A stretch of DNA of 64,000 nucleotides from Micavibrio sp. TMED2 (GTDB taxonomy: Bacteria; Pseudomonadota; Alphaproteobacteria; TMED2): NCBI GenBank assembly GCA_002168225.1, contig NHBH01000001.1, positions 352,188 to 416,187 of the forward strand, given 5' to 3'. The notes under the pieces are model-generated. The model did not search any database, was not told the origin of the DNA, and saw only the letters and a program-made list of their open reading frames with translations. Position numbers and translations under genes: made by a program. This document shows positions 35,242-44,345 of the stretch, piece after piece (the first letter of the stretch is position 1; the number at the start of each line of letters is the position of its first letter).

Positions 35242-36066
35242 TCAGAGATACAGGACCATGCCTTCGCGCGCGGCGATAGTGCCGGGGCGGGTGGCTTCGG
35301 CAGCCGAGGCAATCTCGTCCATCTGTTCGTCGGTGCGCTCGGGATCATGGTGGAAGATCACCACCTTGCCCACATTGGCGGCCTCACCGACCTTGCATGC
35401 CTCCTGCCATGTGGAATGGCCCCAGCCCTTCTTGGCCGGGTATTCCTCATCGGTATAGGTGGCGTCATAGATCATGATATCGGCATCCTGCGACAGCTTC
35501 AGGACATTTTCGTCCAGACGGTCGGGGAAGTGCTCGGTATCGGTGATGATGGCGACGGACTTGTCCTTGTATTCCAGACGATAGCCGGTGCAGCCATTGG
35601 GGTGGTTGAGCGGTGCCGTATGCAGCTTGATCCCCTGATATGGAGTCAGGACATCGCCCTGGGTGAACCGGTTGAATTCGGTATCCGCCTGAAAGGTATC
35701 AACGCTGATCGGCAGCAGCGGGTCGGTCATCATGTTGGAGATGACCTTGCGCAGATCATTATCGCTGGCCAGATGCCCGGCGCTGACCCGCATGCGGTTT
35801 TCGGGATTATAGGCCGGGCCGAAAAACGGCAGGCCGATGATGTGATCCAGATGGGTATGGGTCAGGTAAATATCGTAGTCGTGACGGCCATTACCATCGT
35901 TCAACCGACCGAGGCGGCGAATGCCCGAACCGGCGTCGAAGATGATATTATGCTCGCCGCAAGTGACTTCGATACAGGTGGTGTTACCGCCATAACGTAG
36001 TGTTTCCGGTCCCGGACACGGTATCGTGCCACGCACGCCCCAAAACCGTACTGTCAGATCAGCCAT
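35242..36066 (-). CDS. MBL-fold metallo-hydrolase
   Basis: 274 residues. Metallo-beta-lactamase fold with the metal motif LTHTHLDHIIGLPFF, a later His in APLNHPNGCTGY, Asp in AIITDTEHFPD and a C-terminal FHHDPERTD. The beginning RFWGVRGTIPCPGPETLRYGGNT marks the RNase Z/PqqB-like subfamily often found next to signalling genes. Likely hydrolase of a phosphodiester or lactone; cytosolic. Convergent with modB. Confidence 0.88.
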   Translation of the reverse strand: MADLTVRFWGVRGTIPCPGPETLRYGGNTTCIEVTCGEHNIIFDAGSGIRRLGRLNDGNGRHDYDIYLTHTHLDHIIGLPFFGPAYNPENRMRVSAGHLASDNDLRKVISNMMTDPLLPISVDTFQADTEFNRFTQGDVLTPYQGIKLHTAPLNHPNGCTGYRLEYKDKSVAIITDTEHFPDRLDENVLKLSQDADIMIYDATYTDEEYPAKKGWGHSTWQEACKVGEAANVGKVVIFHHDPERTDEQMDEIASAAEATRPGTIAAREGMVLYL

Positions 36067-36228
36067 ACTGGCCCTTTCGGGTCATTTCCACCTGTTGGTA
36101 TTTACCCCGTACTGTGCCGTGCCTCGGTTGTAAAGTCGAGCGTTTGGGTACCAGCTATCAATAACAGGGGCTTTCAGATGCGACCCTGATGCAACGCCTT
36201 GCGGTCCTGCGGATGCTTTACGGGGAAA

Positions 36229-36921
36229 TCAATCGGGTACCAGGCGATAGCCACCGGGTTCGGTGACCAGCAGCGCGGCATTGGATGGATCGGCCTCGAT
36301 CTTCTGACGCAGGCGATAGACATGGGTTTCCAGCGTATGGGTCGTCACATTGGCGTTATAGCCCCAGACCTCGCCCAGCAGGGTATCGCGACCCACCACC
36401 TTGTCCTGTGCCCGGAGCAGGTATTTCAGGATCGCGGTTTCTTTTTCGGTCAGGCGGATTTTCTGGTCATTCTCACCATGCAGCATGATCTTGTTCGCTG
36501 GCTGGAACGAATATGGCCCGATGGAGAAAACCGCATCCTCGGTATTGGCGAACTGACGCAGCTGGGCGCGCATGCGGGCGAGCAGGACATTGAGGCGGAA
36601 CGGCTTGGTGACATAGTCATTGGCCCCGGCCTCAAGACCCAGAATGGTATCGGCATCGCTGTCCTGTGCGGTCAGCATGATGATCGGTGCTCGTACATCC
36701 TCCCGGCGCATCAGGCGGCAGAGATCCCGGCCATCCATATCCGGCAGCCCAACATCGAGCAGCAGCAGGTCAAAGCGCTGGGCCTTGGCCGCTTCGAGGC
36801 CCGCTTTGGCGGTGGCAGCCTGCACGATGTCGAATTCCTCATGCAGCTCGAGCTGTTCGCTCAGGGATTCGCGCAGCTCGTCATCATCGTCGACCATCAG
36901 GATTTTCAGATTACCGGCCAT
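36229..36921 (-). CDS. OmpR-family response regulator
   Basis: 230 residues: receiver domain with acidic pocket Asp11-14, phospho-acceptor Asp56 (LLLLDVGLPD), Thr84 and Lys106, then a winged-helix DNA-binding domain (LTEKETAILKYLLRA, TTHTLETHVYRLRQKIE, EPGGYRLV). No histidine kinase is adjacent, so an orphan in this window. Its form recalls envelope-controlling CenR-type regulators of alphaproteobacteria, and an L,D-transpeptidase lies nearby, but this link is inference. Confidence 0.92.
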   Translation of the reverse strand: MAGNLKILMVDDDDELRESLSEQLELHEEFDIVQAATAKAGLEAAKAQRFDLLLLDVGLPDMDGRDLCRLMRREDVRAPIIMLTAQDSDADTILGLEAGANDYVTKPFRLNVLLARMRAQLRQFANTEDAVFSIGPYSFQPANKIMLHGENDQKIRLTEKETAILKYLLRAQDKVVGRDTLLGEVWGYNANVTTHTLETHVYRLRQKIEADPSNAALLVTEPGGYRLVPD

Positions 36922-37126
36922 GGGTCCCTAATACCTTGTTGCTTCTGCGATCCCGGTGCCTAGGATAGGACAATTCGGATTGCAGGGGTTCTTTTTCGAA
37001 TTCCGCACCACATCTTTTATAAGTATCAAGATACTGACTGCAAAATGCTTCTGCTAATTGGTAGCCAATAGTGCGGTTCAAGATCACGTCAACTGCGCTC
37101 ATTTTTTCGTTATAAGCACGTTATCA

Positions 37127-38311
37127 ATGGAAAACCCGAATACCCGTACTGACGGAAGAACCGTTGAAAACCCAGCCTCACCAATGGTGCGTGCGCGGAT
37201 ACAGGCGCGGTTGATCGGTGATTTGCGCCGGGGTGATCCAATCCTCATCAAGGGCGATCCGGCGGCGGATGATGCCTGGTTGGCATTGCCCTTGGAAACC
37301 GCCAGCGAGGCTTCGCTTGCCGAATGGTCAGCGCTGCTCGGTGCTGCCGTGCCCCGTGCCTTGCTGATCAGCGGTGAACGGGCGGCATTGCTGGCAACCG
37401 GTGCCATGCCATCACCGGAAATCCGGCAGTCGGGATCGATCCTGCTGCCGATTGCCGAGAACGGTACTGGCATACAGGCGATTATCGAGGCACTGCAGAC
37501 GCTGGCCGGTCTGACCCAGAAGCCGCGTCCCTTCGGGCACCATATCGGCCTGTCGGCCCCGGCCGTGCTCGATACGGTCATTACCCTGCTCAAACGGGGG
37601 TTCCTGATCCCGGCAGCACTGGTCTGGCAGGTGCCGGTCGAGCGGATTGCCGAGCTTGAGGCCATGGCGGTCCTGACCACGGAGGCCATCAGCGGCGACG
37701 CACTGGCGAACCAGCCGGTGGTGGTGCGCCAGACGGCGAGTGCCGATGTGCCCCTGAAGCTGGCGGAAAACTGCCGGATCAGCGTTTATCGCACCATTGG
37801 TGATGGTCGCGACCATGTGGCGATTGAAGTGACCGGCAAGCAACCGGCGACGGAGATACCGCTGGTGCGGGTTCATGCCGAGTGCTTTACCGGTGACCTG
37901 CTCGGTTCACTGCGCTGTGACTGTGGTGATCAGCTGCGTGGCGCCATTGCCCATATGGCGGAAAATGCCGGTGGGCTGTTGATCTATACTGCACAGGAAG
38001 GCCGGGATATCGGTCTTGCCAACAAGATGCGCGCCTATCGCCTGCAGGATACCGGGCTGGATACGATCGATGCCAATCTGGCGCTCGGCTTTGCCGCCGA
38101 TGAGCGCGCCTATGACCTCGTGGCGACCATCCTTCGCGATATGGGGCACGGCAAGATCCGCCTGCTCACCAACAACCCGGACAAGATTGCCCAGCTGCGC
38201 AGCGCCGGGATCGATGTGGTGGAGCGGATTGGCCATCATTTCGACAGTAACCCGCTCAACCACGCCTATATCACCGCCAAGCAGCAAAGAGGCGGGCACC
38301 TAACCGACTGA
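37127..38311 (+). CDS. ribA: GTP cyclohydrolase II with long N-terminal domain
   Basis: 394 residues. First step of riboflavin synthesis: opens GTP to the 2,5-diamino pyrimidinone. The catalytic domain is the last 200 residues, with zinc cysteines in ECFTGDLLGSLRCDCGDQ, catalytic YTAQEGRDIGLANKMRAY and LLTNNPDKIAQLRSAGI. The first 190 residues are a separate domain; it does not show the acidic metal-binding loop of RibB (DHBP synthase), so this is not a working RibBA. ATG 37127 chosen over the frame opening at 37058. Confidence 0.88.
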   Translation: MENPNTRTDGRTVENPASPMVRARIQARLIGDLRRGDPILIKGDPAADDAWLALPLETASEASLAEWSALLGAAVPRALLISGERAALLATGAMPSPEIRQSGSILLPIAENGTGIQAIIEALQTLAGLTQKPRPFGHHIGLSAPAVLDTVITLLKRGFLIPAALVWQVPVERIAELEAMAVLTTEAISGDALANQPVVVRQTASADVPLKLAENCRISVYRTIGDGRDHVAIEVTGKQPATEIPLVRVHAECFTGDLLGSLRCDCGDQLRGAIAHMAENAGGLLIYTAQEGRDIGLANKMRAYRLQDTGLDTIDANLALGFAADERAYDLVATILRDMGHGKIRLLTNNPDKIAQLRSAGIDVVERIGHHFDSNPLNHAYITAKQQRGGHLTD

Positions 38312-38435
38312 TTCGACGTAAAGAGTCGGAAAACCCCCGATTTCTGGCATGAAATATGCTTCTCGATTCGCAGAGGAAAACTGCGCGTTCCGGCAAGCGG
38401 CCATGACGCGCGTTGCGAGCTTTTGAGGGCTGGGG

Positions 38436-39617
38436 ATGAATTTCGAGACCGGATATGGCGAGGTATGGGCTGCCCGACGCAATCCAGATGTCAGGCAGGC
38501 CGCCGGGAATATGCAACCGGCAGAGCAGCAAGCGTCCGATGACGACATGTCATTCTGGGATTTTCTGGATGTGGTCAATCCGCTCCAGCATATCCCGTTC
38601 GTCAATACCGTCTATCGCGAGCTGACCGGCGATACCATCAAGCCGAGTACACAGATGGCTGGCGGCATGCTGTTCGGCGGGCCATTTGCCATGGTTGGCG
38701 GTGCCTTTAATGCGATGTTCGAGCAAACCGGCGGCAGTGATATGGCCAGCACCATGCTGGCGGCGCTGGATGGCGATACGGCTGTTGAGGTCGAGACGTT
38801 GCCCCCGCAGGAAGGGCTCCCACAGGAAGGATCGCCGCAGGAAACTGCCGGTTCGGTCATGCTGGCCAGTGCCGATAGAACTGCTGAGACCGCCGATGGC
38901 CATGTGCATCATGCCTTGGACAATACCCTCGGTGACAGTGGTGATGCCATGGCGCAGCAGGTGCTGGTCGCCGCGGCCGATGCCTATGCCAGTGAAAAAT
39001 CCATGGATTCCTTCCTGATGTTGGCATCCGGTGCCGCTGCTACGCCAGCTGTCCCTGGGGTAGCACCCATGACCGCGCCACGCGCACCGGCGGGCACGAT
39101 CCAGATGGCGGATACGCCGATTGCTGAAGATGTGGCAGAGGAAAGTGAAGAGGCTGAGGGTGACAGCCCGGCACTGCAGTTGGCGAGCCTCGACAGCGAG
39201 GACCGGCCAAGCCGCCGCCAGCCACGGACCATCGCCGCCGCCGATGCCAATGCGATCCCGCTCGATATGGATGACGTCCGTCGCTACAACCGCACCATGC
39301 CGCTCCATGCCGGTGCCAGTAGCCACAAGGCTGAAATCAAGGCTGCCGAGGTAGCGCAAGCCGCCGCCCGACTGGCTGCAGCTAAGGCAGAAGAGGCGAA
39401 GTTGCAGCAGGCCAGCGCCGGTGAGGGTGATGTTGCCGCTAACGCCGCACCTGCCGTTGCCACGACGGTCAACACGCCAAAACCCGCCGCCCCGGCCAGC
39501 GTCAATATTACCGACCCGTTTGGCCGTAATATATCAGCGAATAATCTGGCCGATAAAATGCGTCAGGCGCTTGAGAAATATCAGGCCAGCAACAGCCTGT
39601 ATCGTCCGGGCATCTGA
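38436..39617 (+). CDS. Hypothetical Ala/Glu-rich protein
   Basis: 393 residues. A conserved-looking N-terminal block (FWDFLDVVNPLQHIPFVNTVYRELTGDTIKP followed by MAGGMLFGGPFAMVGGAFNA) resembles a domain present in hypothetical proteins of related alphaproteobacteria; it has a short glycine-rich hydrophobic hairpin. The remainder is low-complexity and ends in an Ala-rich helix (about 295-345) and a DPFGRNISANNLADKMRQALEKYQ segment. Function unknown. Confidence 0.7.
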   Translation: MNFETGYGEVWAARRNPDVRQAAGNMQPAEQQASDDDMSFWDFLDVVNPLQHIPFVNTVYRELTGDTIKPSTQMAGGMLFGGPFAMVGGAFNAMFEQTGGSDMASTMLAALDGDTAVEVETLPPQEGLPQEGSPQETAGSVMLASADRTAETADGHVHHALDNTLGDSGDAMAQQVLVAAADAYASEKSMDSFLMLASGAAATPAVPGVAPMTAPRAPAGTIQMADTPIAEDVAEESEEAEGDSPALQLASLDSEDRPSRRQPRTIAAADANAIPLDMDDVRRYNRTMPLHAGASSHKAEIKAAEVAQAAARLAAAKAEEAKLQQASAGEGDVAANAAPAVATTVNTPKPAAPASVNITDPFGRNISANNLADKMRQALEKYQASNSLYRPGI

Positions 39618-39650
39618 ATACCGGCTCTCTGACAGGATCGCCTTTTCATT

Positions 39651-40220
39651 GTGATCGAGATTACCGTTACCGTTTCGCAGTCCGATGCCACCCATGGGCG
39701 GTTCGAGGCCAGACTGGCCGCGGGTCCGATCTCCGTGCCCTGCTCTATCGGGCGAGGCGGTGTTCTGCCTGCCGCGGACAAGCGTGAGGGCGATGGCGCA
39801 ACACCGCTTGGTCGCTGGCCCCTGCGCCATGTGTTCTATCGTGCCGACCGGATCGTTAAGCCGAAAACCCATGTACCGCTGAGTGCTATCGAGGCGGATA
39901 TGGGCTGGTGCGATGAGGCGGATCACCCGGATTACAACCGTCTGGTGCGCCTGCCCTTTGCCGCCAGCCATGAGGAAATGGCGCGACAGGATCATGTTTA
40001 TGATCTGGTGGTGGTGCTCGGCCATAATGATGACCCGCCGGTCGCCGGGATGGGCAGTGCCATATTCTGGCATCTGAAACGTGGCGAGGGCGCACCGGAG
40101 AGCTGGTCTCCAACTGCAGGCTGCATTGGTACCACCCTTGAGGTGTTGTATCAGGTTCTGGCGGAATGCGATGAAACCACCGCCATTACGGTCAAATTGG
40201 CGGAACAGCCGCAAACCTGA
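39651..40220 (+). CDS. L,D-transpeptidase family protein (YkuD-type)
   Basis: 189 residues from GTG 39651. Contains IGRGGVLPAADKREGDGATPLGRWPL (the 'K.EGDg.TP.G.f' YkuD motif), VVLGHNDDPP and the catalytic cysteine in SPTAGCIGTT. Exchanges peptidoglycan cross-links or attaches proteins to it. It has no signal peptide, which suggests the short cytosolic-looking subgroup found next to riboflavin or regulator genes in this class. Confidence 0.85.
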   Translation: MIEITVTVSQSDATHGRFEARLAAGPISVPCSIGRGGVLPAADKREGDGATPLGRWPLRHVFYRADRIVKPKTHVPLSAIEADMGWCDEADHPDYNRLVRLPFAASHEEMARQDHVYDLVVVLGHNDDPPVAGMGSAIFWHLKRGEGAPESWSPTAGCIGTTLEVLYQVLAECDETTAITVKLAEQPQT

Positions 40221-40233
40221 TCCGGACCGCTGA

Positions 40234-40950
40234 TTATTTTCGGCGTTCGCCAAACAGGGCGCTGCCGACCCGAATATTGGTGGCCCCCATGCGGATGGCG
40301 AGTTCGTAATCCGCGCTCATGCCCATGCTGAGGCCCGACAGACCCAGCTTTTTCGCCCAATCGGCGAGCAGGGCAAAATGCAGTGCTGGTGGCTCATCAA
40401 CCGGCGGAATGCACATCAAGCCGACGATATTCAGGCCGAGGGTCTCGGTACAGGTTTTGTAGAGCGCTTCCAGATCCGCGCCCGGCAGAACACCTGCCTT
40501 CTGTTCCTCGGCGCCGGTATTGACCTGAATATAGCAGGGCAGGTGCCGGTCCTGTGCGGCCATTTCATCGGCCAGCTTGCGGGCCAGTTTCTCCCGGTCC
40601 ACGCTTTCGATCACATCGAACAGGGCAACCGCTTCCTTGACCTTGTTGGTTTGCAGCGGGCCGATCAGATGCAGGGTCAGGTCCTTGTGCTGGCCACGCC
40701 GTTCGCTCCAGCGTTCCATTGCCTCCTGAACCCGGTTTTCACCGAAAACCCGTTGCCCGGTCTTGAGTGCCGCATCGATACGGGCATCCGGCTGAACCTT
40801 CGAGACCGCAACCAGTGTCACATCATCCGGGCTGCGTTTGGCATCTCTGGCGGCGTCAAAAATCGCTGTGCGGGCAGCACTGAAATTCTCGCTGACCTGT
40901 TGCTCAATATCGGCGTCGGCTGTCATGGTCGCATCCATAAGGTGTCTCAC
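40234..40950 (-). CDS. YggS family PLP-binding protein (PLPBP)
   Basis: 238 residues, alanine-racemase-like TIM barrel that binds pyridoxal phosphate and maintains vitamin B6 homeostasis. The PLP lysine is Lys51 in LVAVSKVQP; also GENRVQEAMER, LHLIGPLQTNKVKEA, GLMCIPPV and LSMGMSADYELAIRMGATNIRVGSALFG. GTG 40950 has GGAG four bases upstream; ATG 40938 and ATG 40926 are alternatives. Confidence 0.94.
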   Translation of the reverse strand: MRHLMDATMTADADIEQQVSENFSAARTAIFDAARDAKRSPDDVTLVAVSKVQPDARIDAALKTGQRVFGENRVQEAMERWSERRGQHKDLTLHLIGPLQTNKVKEAVALFDVIESVDREKLARKLADEMAAQDRHLPCYIQVNTGAEEQKAGVLPGADLEALYKTCTETLGLNIVGLMCIPPVDEPPALHFALLADWAKKLGLSGLSMGMSADYELAIRMGATNIRVGSALFGERRK

Positions 40951-40983
40951 GAGGCTCCGGTTGAGAGGGCTTGCTTGGTAGTA

Positions 40984-41829
40984 TCAGAAGCGTGGCGCAC
41001 CATCGGCAGTCAGGTAGTCATACCGTTCCATGACCGCGCGGTGATCATTGATGATCTGTTCCGCCTGTGCGTCACTTAATTCATCGCGCCAGCCGCCGGT
41101 CTTGCCTTTACGGAAGAACTTATCGGCCTTTTTCGACTTTTCAATGAAGCCGGTCTTGGTTTCCTGCTTCGACAGCTCCTTGAAGGAGGAGAAGCTGATC
41201 GCTCGGCGCAGACGTTCCTCATTCTTCGGCAGGCCGAGGAATTTCACCAGCTTGCCGAAGGCTTTTTCCGGCTGCCGGTGCATGTCTTCATAGCGCAGGA
41301 CGAGACGGTTCAGGCCCTCGGCATCGGCCCATGAGGTGACATGATCGGACCAGCTGCCCAGAACGTTGAAGGCGAGGGTTTCGGTCGTGCTCAACTGGTT
41401 CATCGGTGCGCGCATCGCTTCGATCGCCTGATCATAGTCGATGCCAACATGGTGAGCGTAGGAAACACAGACATCGAGCGGGTTGCGGACAATATAGATG
41501 CCGCCCTCGGTTACCCGTGGCTCAATGGTCGGCACCTCATTGGTAAAGCCCATGGCGGAATGGGTTTTGACAAATACGGTATTGGGCGATGAGGCGGCGA
41601 TCAGCTGCTGCACTTTCGGACGCAGCTGATTCAGTTCTTCATCACTGATCTCGGTGCGTGGCTTGCGGGCGATCTGCTCGTAGAACTCGAGCCGGTATTC
41701 GGCAAAGGCTAAATTGCTCAGCTTGTTGATGTCTACCGGCTCAGGCGGGTTCAGGAACAGATTGGCGAGAAACGCTCTGGTCCAGGTATTGCCGGATTTC
41801 GGGTAGGAGGCGAGCCAGAGAATGCCCAT
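40984..41829 (-). CDS. Sulfotransferase domain protein 1
   Basis: 281 residues. Transfers sulfate from PAPS. 5'-phosphosulfate loop LASYPKSGNTWTRAFLANL at the start, 3'-phosphate motif GIYIVRNPLDVCVSYAHH (Arg and Ser present), catalytic-His-like KTHSAMGF. C-terminal FFRKGKTGGWRDELSDAQ is the PAPS-binding RKGxxGxW loop. Acceptor unknown. A second family member is at 55209-56168. Confidence 0.9.
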   Translation of the reverse strand: MGILWLASYPKSGNTWTRAFLANLFLNPPEPVDINKLSNLAFAEYRLEFYEQIARKPRTEISDEELNQLRPKVQQLIAASSPNTVFVKTHSAMGFTNEVPTIEPRVTEGGIYIVRNPLDVCVSYAHHVGIDYDQAIEAMRAPMNQLSTTETLAFNVLGSWSDHVTSWADAEGLNRLVLRYEDMHRQPEKAFGKLVKFLGLPKNEERLRRAISFSSFKELSKQETKTGFIEKSKKADKFFRKGKTGGWRDELSDAQAEQIINDHRAVMERYDYLTADGAPRF

Positions 41830-41973
41830 GGGGTAAAACCGATCAGTGTTGGGTGTAATCTGCGGCTAGGTATAGCGATCCGGCAGGCGATGGGAAAGCG
41901 CTCATCGGCGATTATCTGGAGATAAGCTGCTGCCGGCACTTACCCAGCCAGATACCGGAATGCGGACATAAAG

Positions 41974-42000
41974 AAAGGGTGGCTCGAGACCGAGCCACCC
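41974..42000 (-). terminator. Terminator of the porin gene
   Basis: GGGTGGCTCG and CGAGCCACCC form a perfect 10-base stem around AGAC (41977-42000); read on the minus strand it is followed by a T-rich tract TTTCTTTAT. Confidence 0.85.
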
Positions 42001-42039
42001 TCACTTATAAGATCGACGATTTGTCGCTGTCTTCCAGGA

Positions 42040-43149
42040 TTAGAAGGACAGAGCCAGACCGGTGGTCAGGTAGAAACCGTCGTTGTCGTTACCAGCTTCA
42101 CCGTCAAATTCGGTGTAGCCAAGGGTACCGAGAACGCTGACGCCTGGTCCAATTGCGTAGCTGACAGAACCAGCATAGCTATCGTGCTCGTCATCACCAG
42201 CGATAAAGACATCGCCGTCGGTTTCGCCGTGGTAGTAGGTCACAGAGAAGCCAAGAGCGCCGGTCTCGTAAGACAGACCAACATCATAGCCCATACCTTC
42301 GGTGGTGCGGGTACCAGCGATAGCACCTTCGGTGATATCAGCATAAGAACCGCCGAGGGTGAAGCCGCCGAAGCCAACATTCAGGCCGAGGCTGAAGGCT
42401 TGGAAGTCGTCAATGGAACCGCCGGTTGGAGCAGCTGCGTCTGGAGCAGATGCATAGTAGTAACCACCAGCAGCAGCAAGATCGAAGCCGCTGAAGCTGT
42501 TGACGTAGTTCAGGCCAACAGAGAAGCCATCAGTATAATCGGCTTGCTCGGTGGTCAGAGAGTTACGGTCACCACCGGTTGTGTCGATGTCGGGCAGGTA
42601 AGAAACACCGAACTGGAAGCCAGAGAAGCGTGGCGTAAAGTAGGTGATTTTCTGACCGTCGTCGTCACCAGCTGGGGTGATGAAGGTAGAACCGAAAACG
42701 GTGCGGAACATGCCGCCGCCGGTTGGGTTGGAAATGTGATGGTATTGTGAACCAGAGTTGATCGGCAGACCAACGTTTGGAGCAGCATAGTGCATCAGGT
42801 AAGCAGCGTCGTTTTCAGAACCGATAACGAAACGGCCGAAAGAACCTTCAACGAAAGCAAAGCTCTCATCGATCTGGTCGCCAAAAGTGTTAGCTTCGAG
42901 CTGAACCTGAACGCCAACTTGCAGACCGTTGTCGAGGGTGGTTTTACCATTGAAGATGATCTCAGAGTTTGACCATTGCTCAAAGGTCTGAGTGTCAACG
43001 CCTGATGCGTCGTCATTGTCTTGGTAACCGAACCACTGGTTCATAAAACCGCCAACGCTGATTTCGATTGGATCAGCAGCGTGGGCAGGAGCTGCGAACA
43101 TGCCAGCCGCGACGATCGCGGAGGTGCCGAGCAGAAGTGCCTTTTTCAT
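42040..43149 (-). CDS. Outer-membrane porin
   Basis: 369 residues. Signal peptide (KKALLLGTSAIVAAGMFAAPAHA) then a 16-strand-type gram-negative porin: alternating amphipathic strands rich in Tyr, Gly, Asp and Asn, and a C-terminal Phe (LTTGLALSF), the usual BAM recognition signal. Codon use is narrower and the GC content lower than neighbours, as expected for a highly expressed porin. ATG 43149 has GAGGGG 7 bases upstream. Passive diffusion of small solutes. Confidence 0.93.
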   Translation of the reverse strand: MKKALLLGTSAIVAAGMFAAPAHAADPIEISVGGFMNQWFGYQDNDDASGVDTQTFEQWSNSEIIFNGKTTLDNGLQVGVQVQLEANTFGDQIDESFAFVEGSFGRFVIGSENDAAYLMHYAAPNVGLPINSGSQYHHISNPTGGGMFRTVFGSTFITPAGDDDGQKITYFTPRFSGFQFGVSYLPDIDTTGGDRNSLTTEQADYTDGFSVGLNYVNSFSGFDLAAAGGYYYASAPDAAAPTGGSIDDFQAFSLGLNVGFGGFTLGGSYADITEGAIAGTRTTEGMGYDVGLSYETGALGFSVTYYHGETDGDVFIAGDDEHDSYAGSVSYAIGPGVSVLGTLGYTEFDGEAGNDNDGFYLTTGLALSF

Positions 43150-43679
43150 GGACTTACCCCTCATAAAGGACGTTTAAAAAATTCACGGCTGTTACACCGT
43201 ATTAGTCTTGGACGATGGGTTACCCCCGTTTCCGGAGATACCCGCTGGCAGATACTTGATCTGGGCGAGAACGTGTCGACCCATCGTTGCAATGCCAAGC
43301 ATCAACTAAGCTTTTGCCATGTTAGGGTCAACACACCCGAAACCAGTTTGTCGTGGACGGCCATGCCGTGTGGCAACAGTGTCACAGGTTCCGTTGTAGC
43401 GGTTATGCAACAAACTCTAAAAACACATATTTATCAATAGAATAAGGCGAAATTAACCAAGTGTCAGTTTGTGTGCTCAAAACGATGCAAATGGATCACA
43501 CCCGGTTACAGCCCGTGTCGGGAGGGACACTTTAAAAACTTTCAAATCGGCGTCGTCAGCAGGGGTGCGGACACATCTTTATCAGGAAACAGCATATTAT
43601 ATGCAATGCGACTTTGGCTTTATCGCCGGAACCTATTATATAAGCCACAGCAATAACCAACCGGCACCGGAATTGACCC
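43150..43679. promoter_or_regulatory. 530-base divergent intergenic region between porin and DUF3576 gene
   Basis: No credible gene; ORFs here (for example 43469-43726) lack ribosome-binding sites and family features. It is more A/T-rich than the flanks and must hold the porin promoter and long leader on the minus strand and the DUF3576 promoter on the plus strand. I could not assign -10/-35 elements with confidence. Room is sufficient for a small regulatory RNA, but no terminator-like hairpin with a T run was found. Confidence 0.45.
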
Positions 43680-44276
43680 ATGGCCCTGACGTTGAACACC
43701 GCCCACAGACATTCGCATGCACCTGATCTGAAGGCAATTGCCCGCACCTTTGCCGTGCTTCTGTTGCTGCCGGTGCTGGCGGCCTGTTCATCAAATCTCG
43801 CCGGTGACGGTTCAACCGAGTATCCGGGACAGTCACCCTATAACAGCCCGAGCTTCCAGGGTCCCGAGGGCAGCCTGCTTGGCTCCGATGGCCTGTCGCT
43901 TTTCGGTGGCAATAATGGCGGCGAGGGCGGTGGTGTCGGTGGCGGTGCCGGAATTGGCGTCAACGCCTTCCTGTGGCGCGCCTCGCTGGATACGGTTTCC
44001 TTCATGCCGGTCACCTCTGCCGACCCGTTTGGCGGGGTGATCATCACCGACTGGTATTCCCCGAGCGAAAGCCCCGATGAGCGATTCAAGCTGAATATCT
44101 ACATCCTTGATCGCCAACTCCGCGCCGATGGCCTCCGGGTTGCGGTGTTCCGGGAAGTGCGTGCCGGTGACGGCTGGGCCAGCGCTGAGGTTTCCGACGG
44201 TACGGCAGCACAGCTTGAGGACACGATCCTGACCCGCGCCCGTCAGCTGCGCGTCAATCAGCAGGCCGCCAACTAG
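43680..44276 (+). CDS. DUF3576 lipoprotein
   Basis: 198 residues. Lipobox LAAC at residues about 33-36, a Gly-rich linker (GGEGGGVGGGAGIGV), then the DUF3576 domain: NAFLWRASLDTVSFMPVTSADPFGGVIITDWYS and KLNIYILDRQLRADGLRVAVF. In many alphaproteobacteria this gene lies directly before leuS; here it is 26 kb from it. Envelope protein of unknown function, perhaps linked to outer-membrane assembly. Confidence 0.88.
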   Translation: MALTLNTAHRHSHAPDLKAIARTFAVLLLLPVLAACSSNLAGDGSTEYPGQSPYNSPSFQGPEGSLLGSDGLSLFGGNNGGEGGGVGGGAGIGVNAFLWRASLDTVSFMPVTSADPFGGVIITDWYSPSESPDERFKLNIYILDRQLRADGLRVAVFREVRAGDGWASAEVSDGTAAQLEDTILTRARQLRVNQQAAN

Positions 44277-44345
44277 GTCGGTGCTTTCCCGCCGGATGCC
44301 CGCATGCATCCGGTCCCTTGATCCGTTACCTCGCGGACTGATCCC

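Noticed and set aside
43469-43726. Small frames upstream of the DUF3576 gene
   Set aside because: No ribosome-binding sites, no family features, and overlap with the DUF3576 start.
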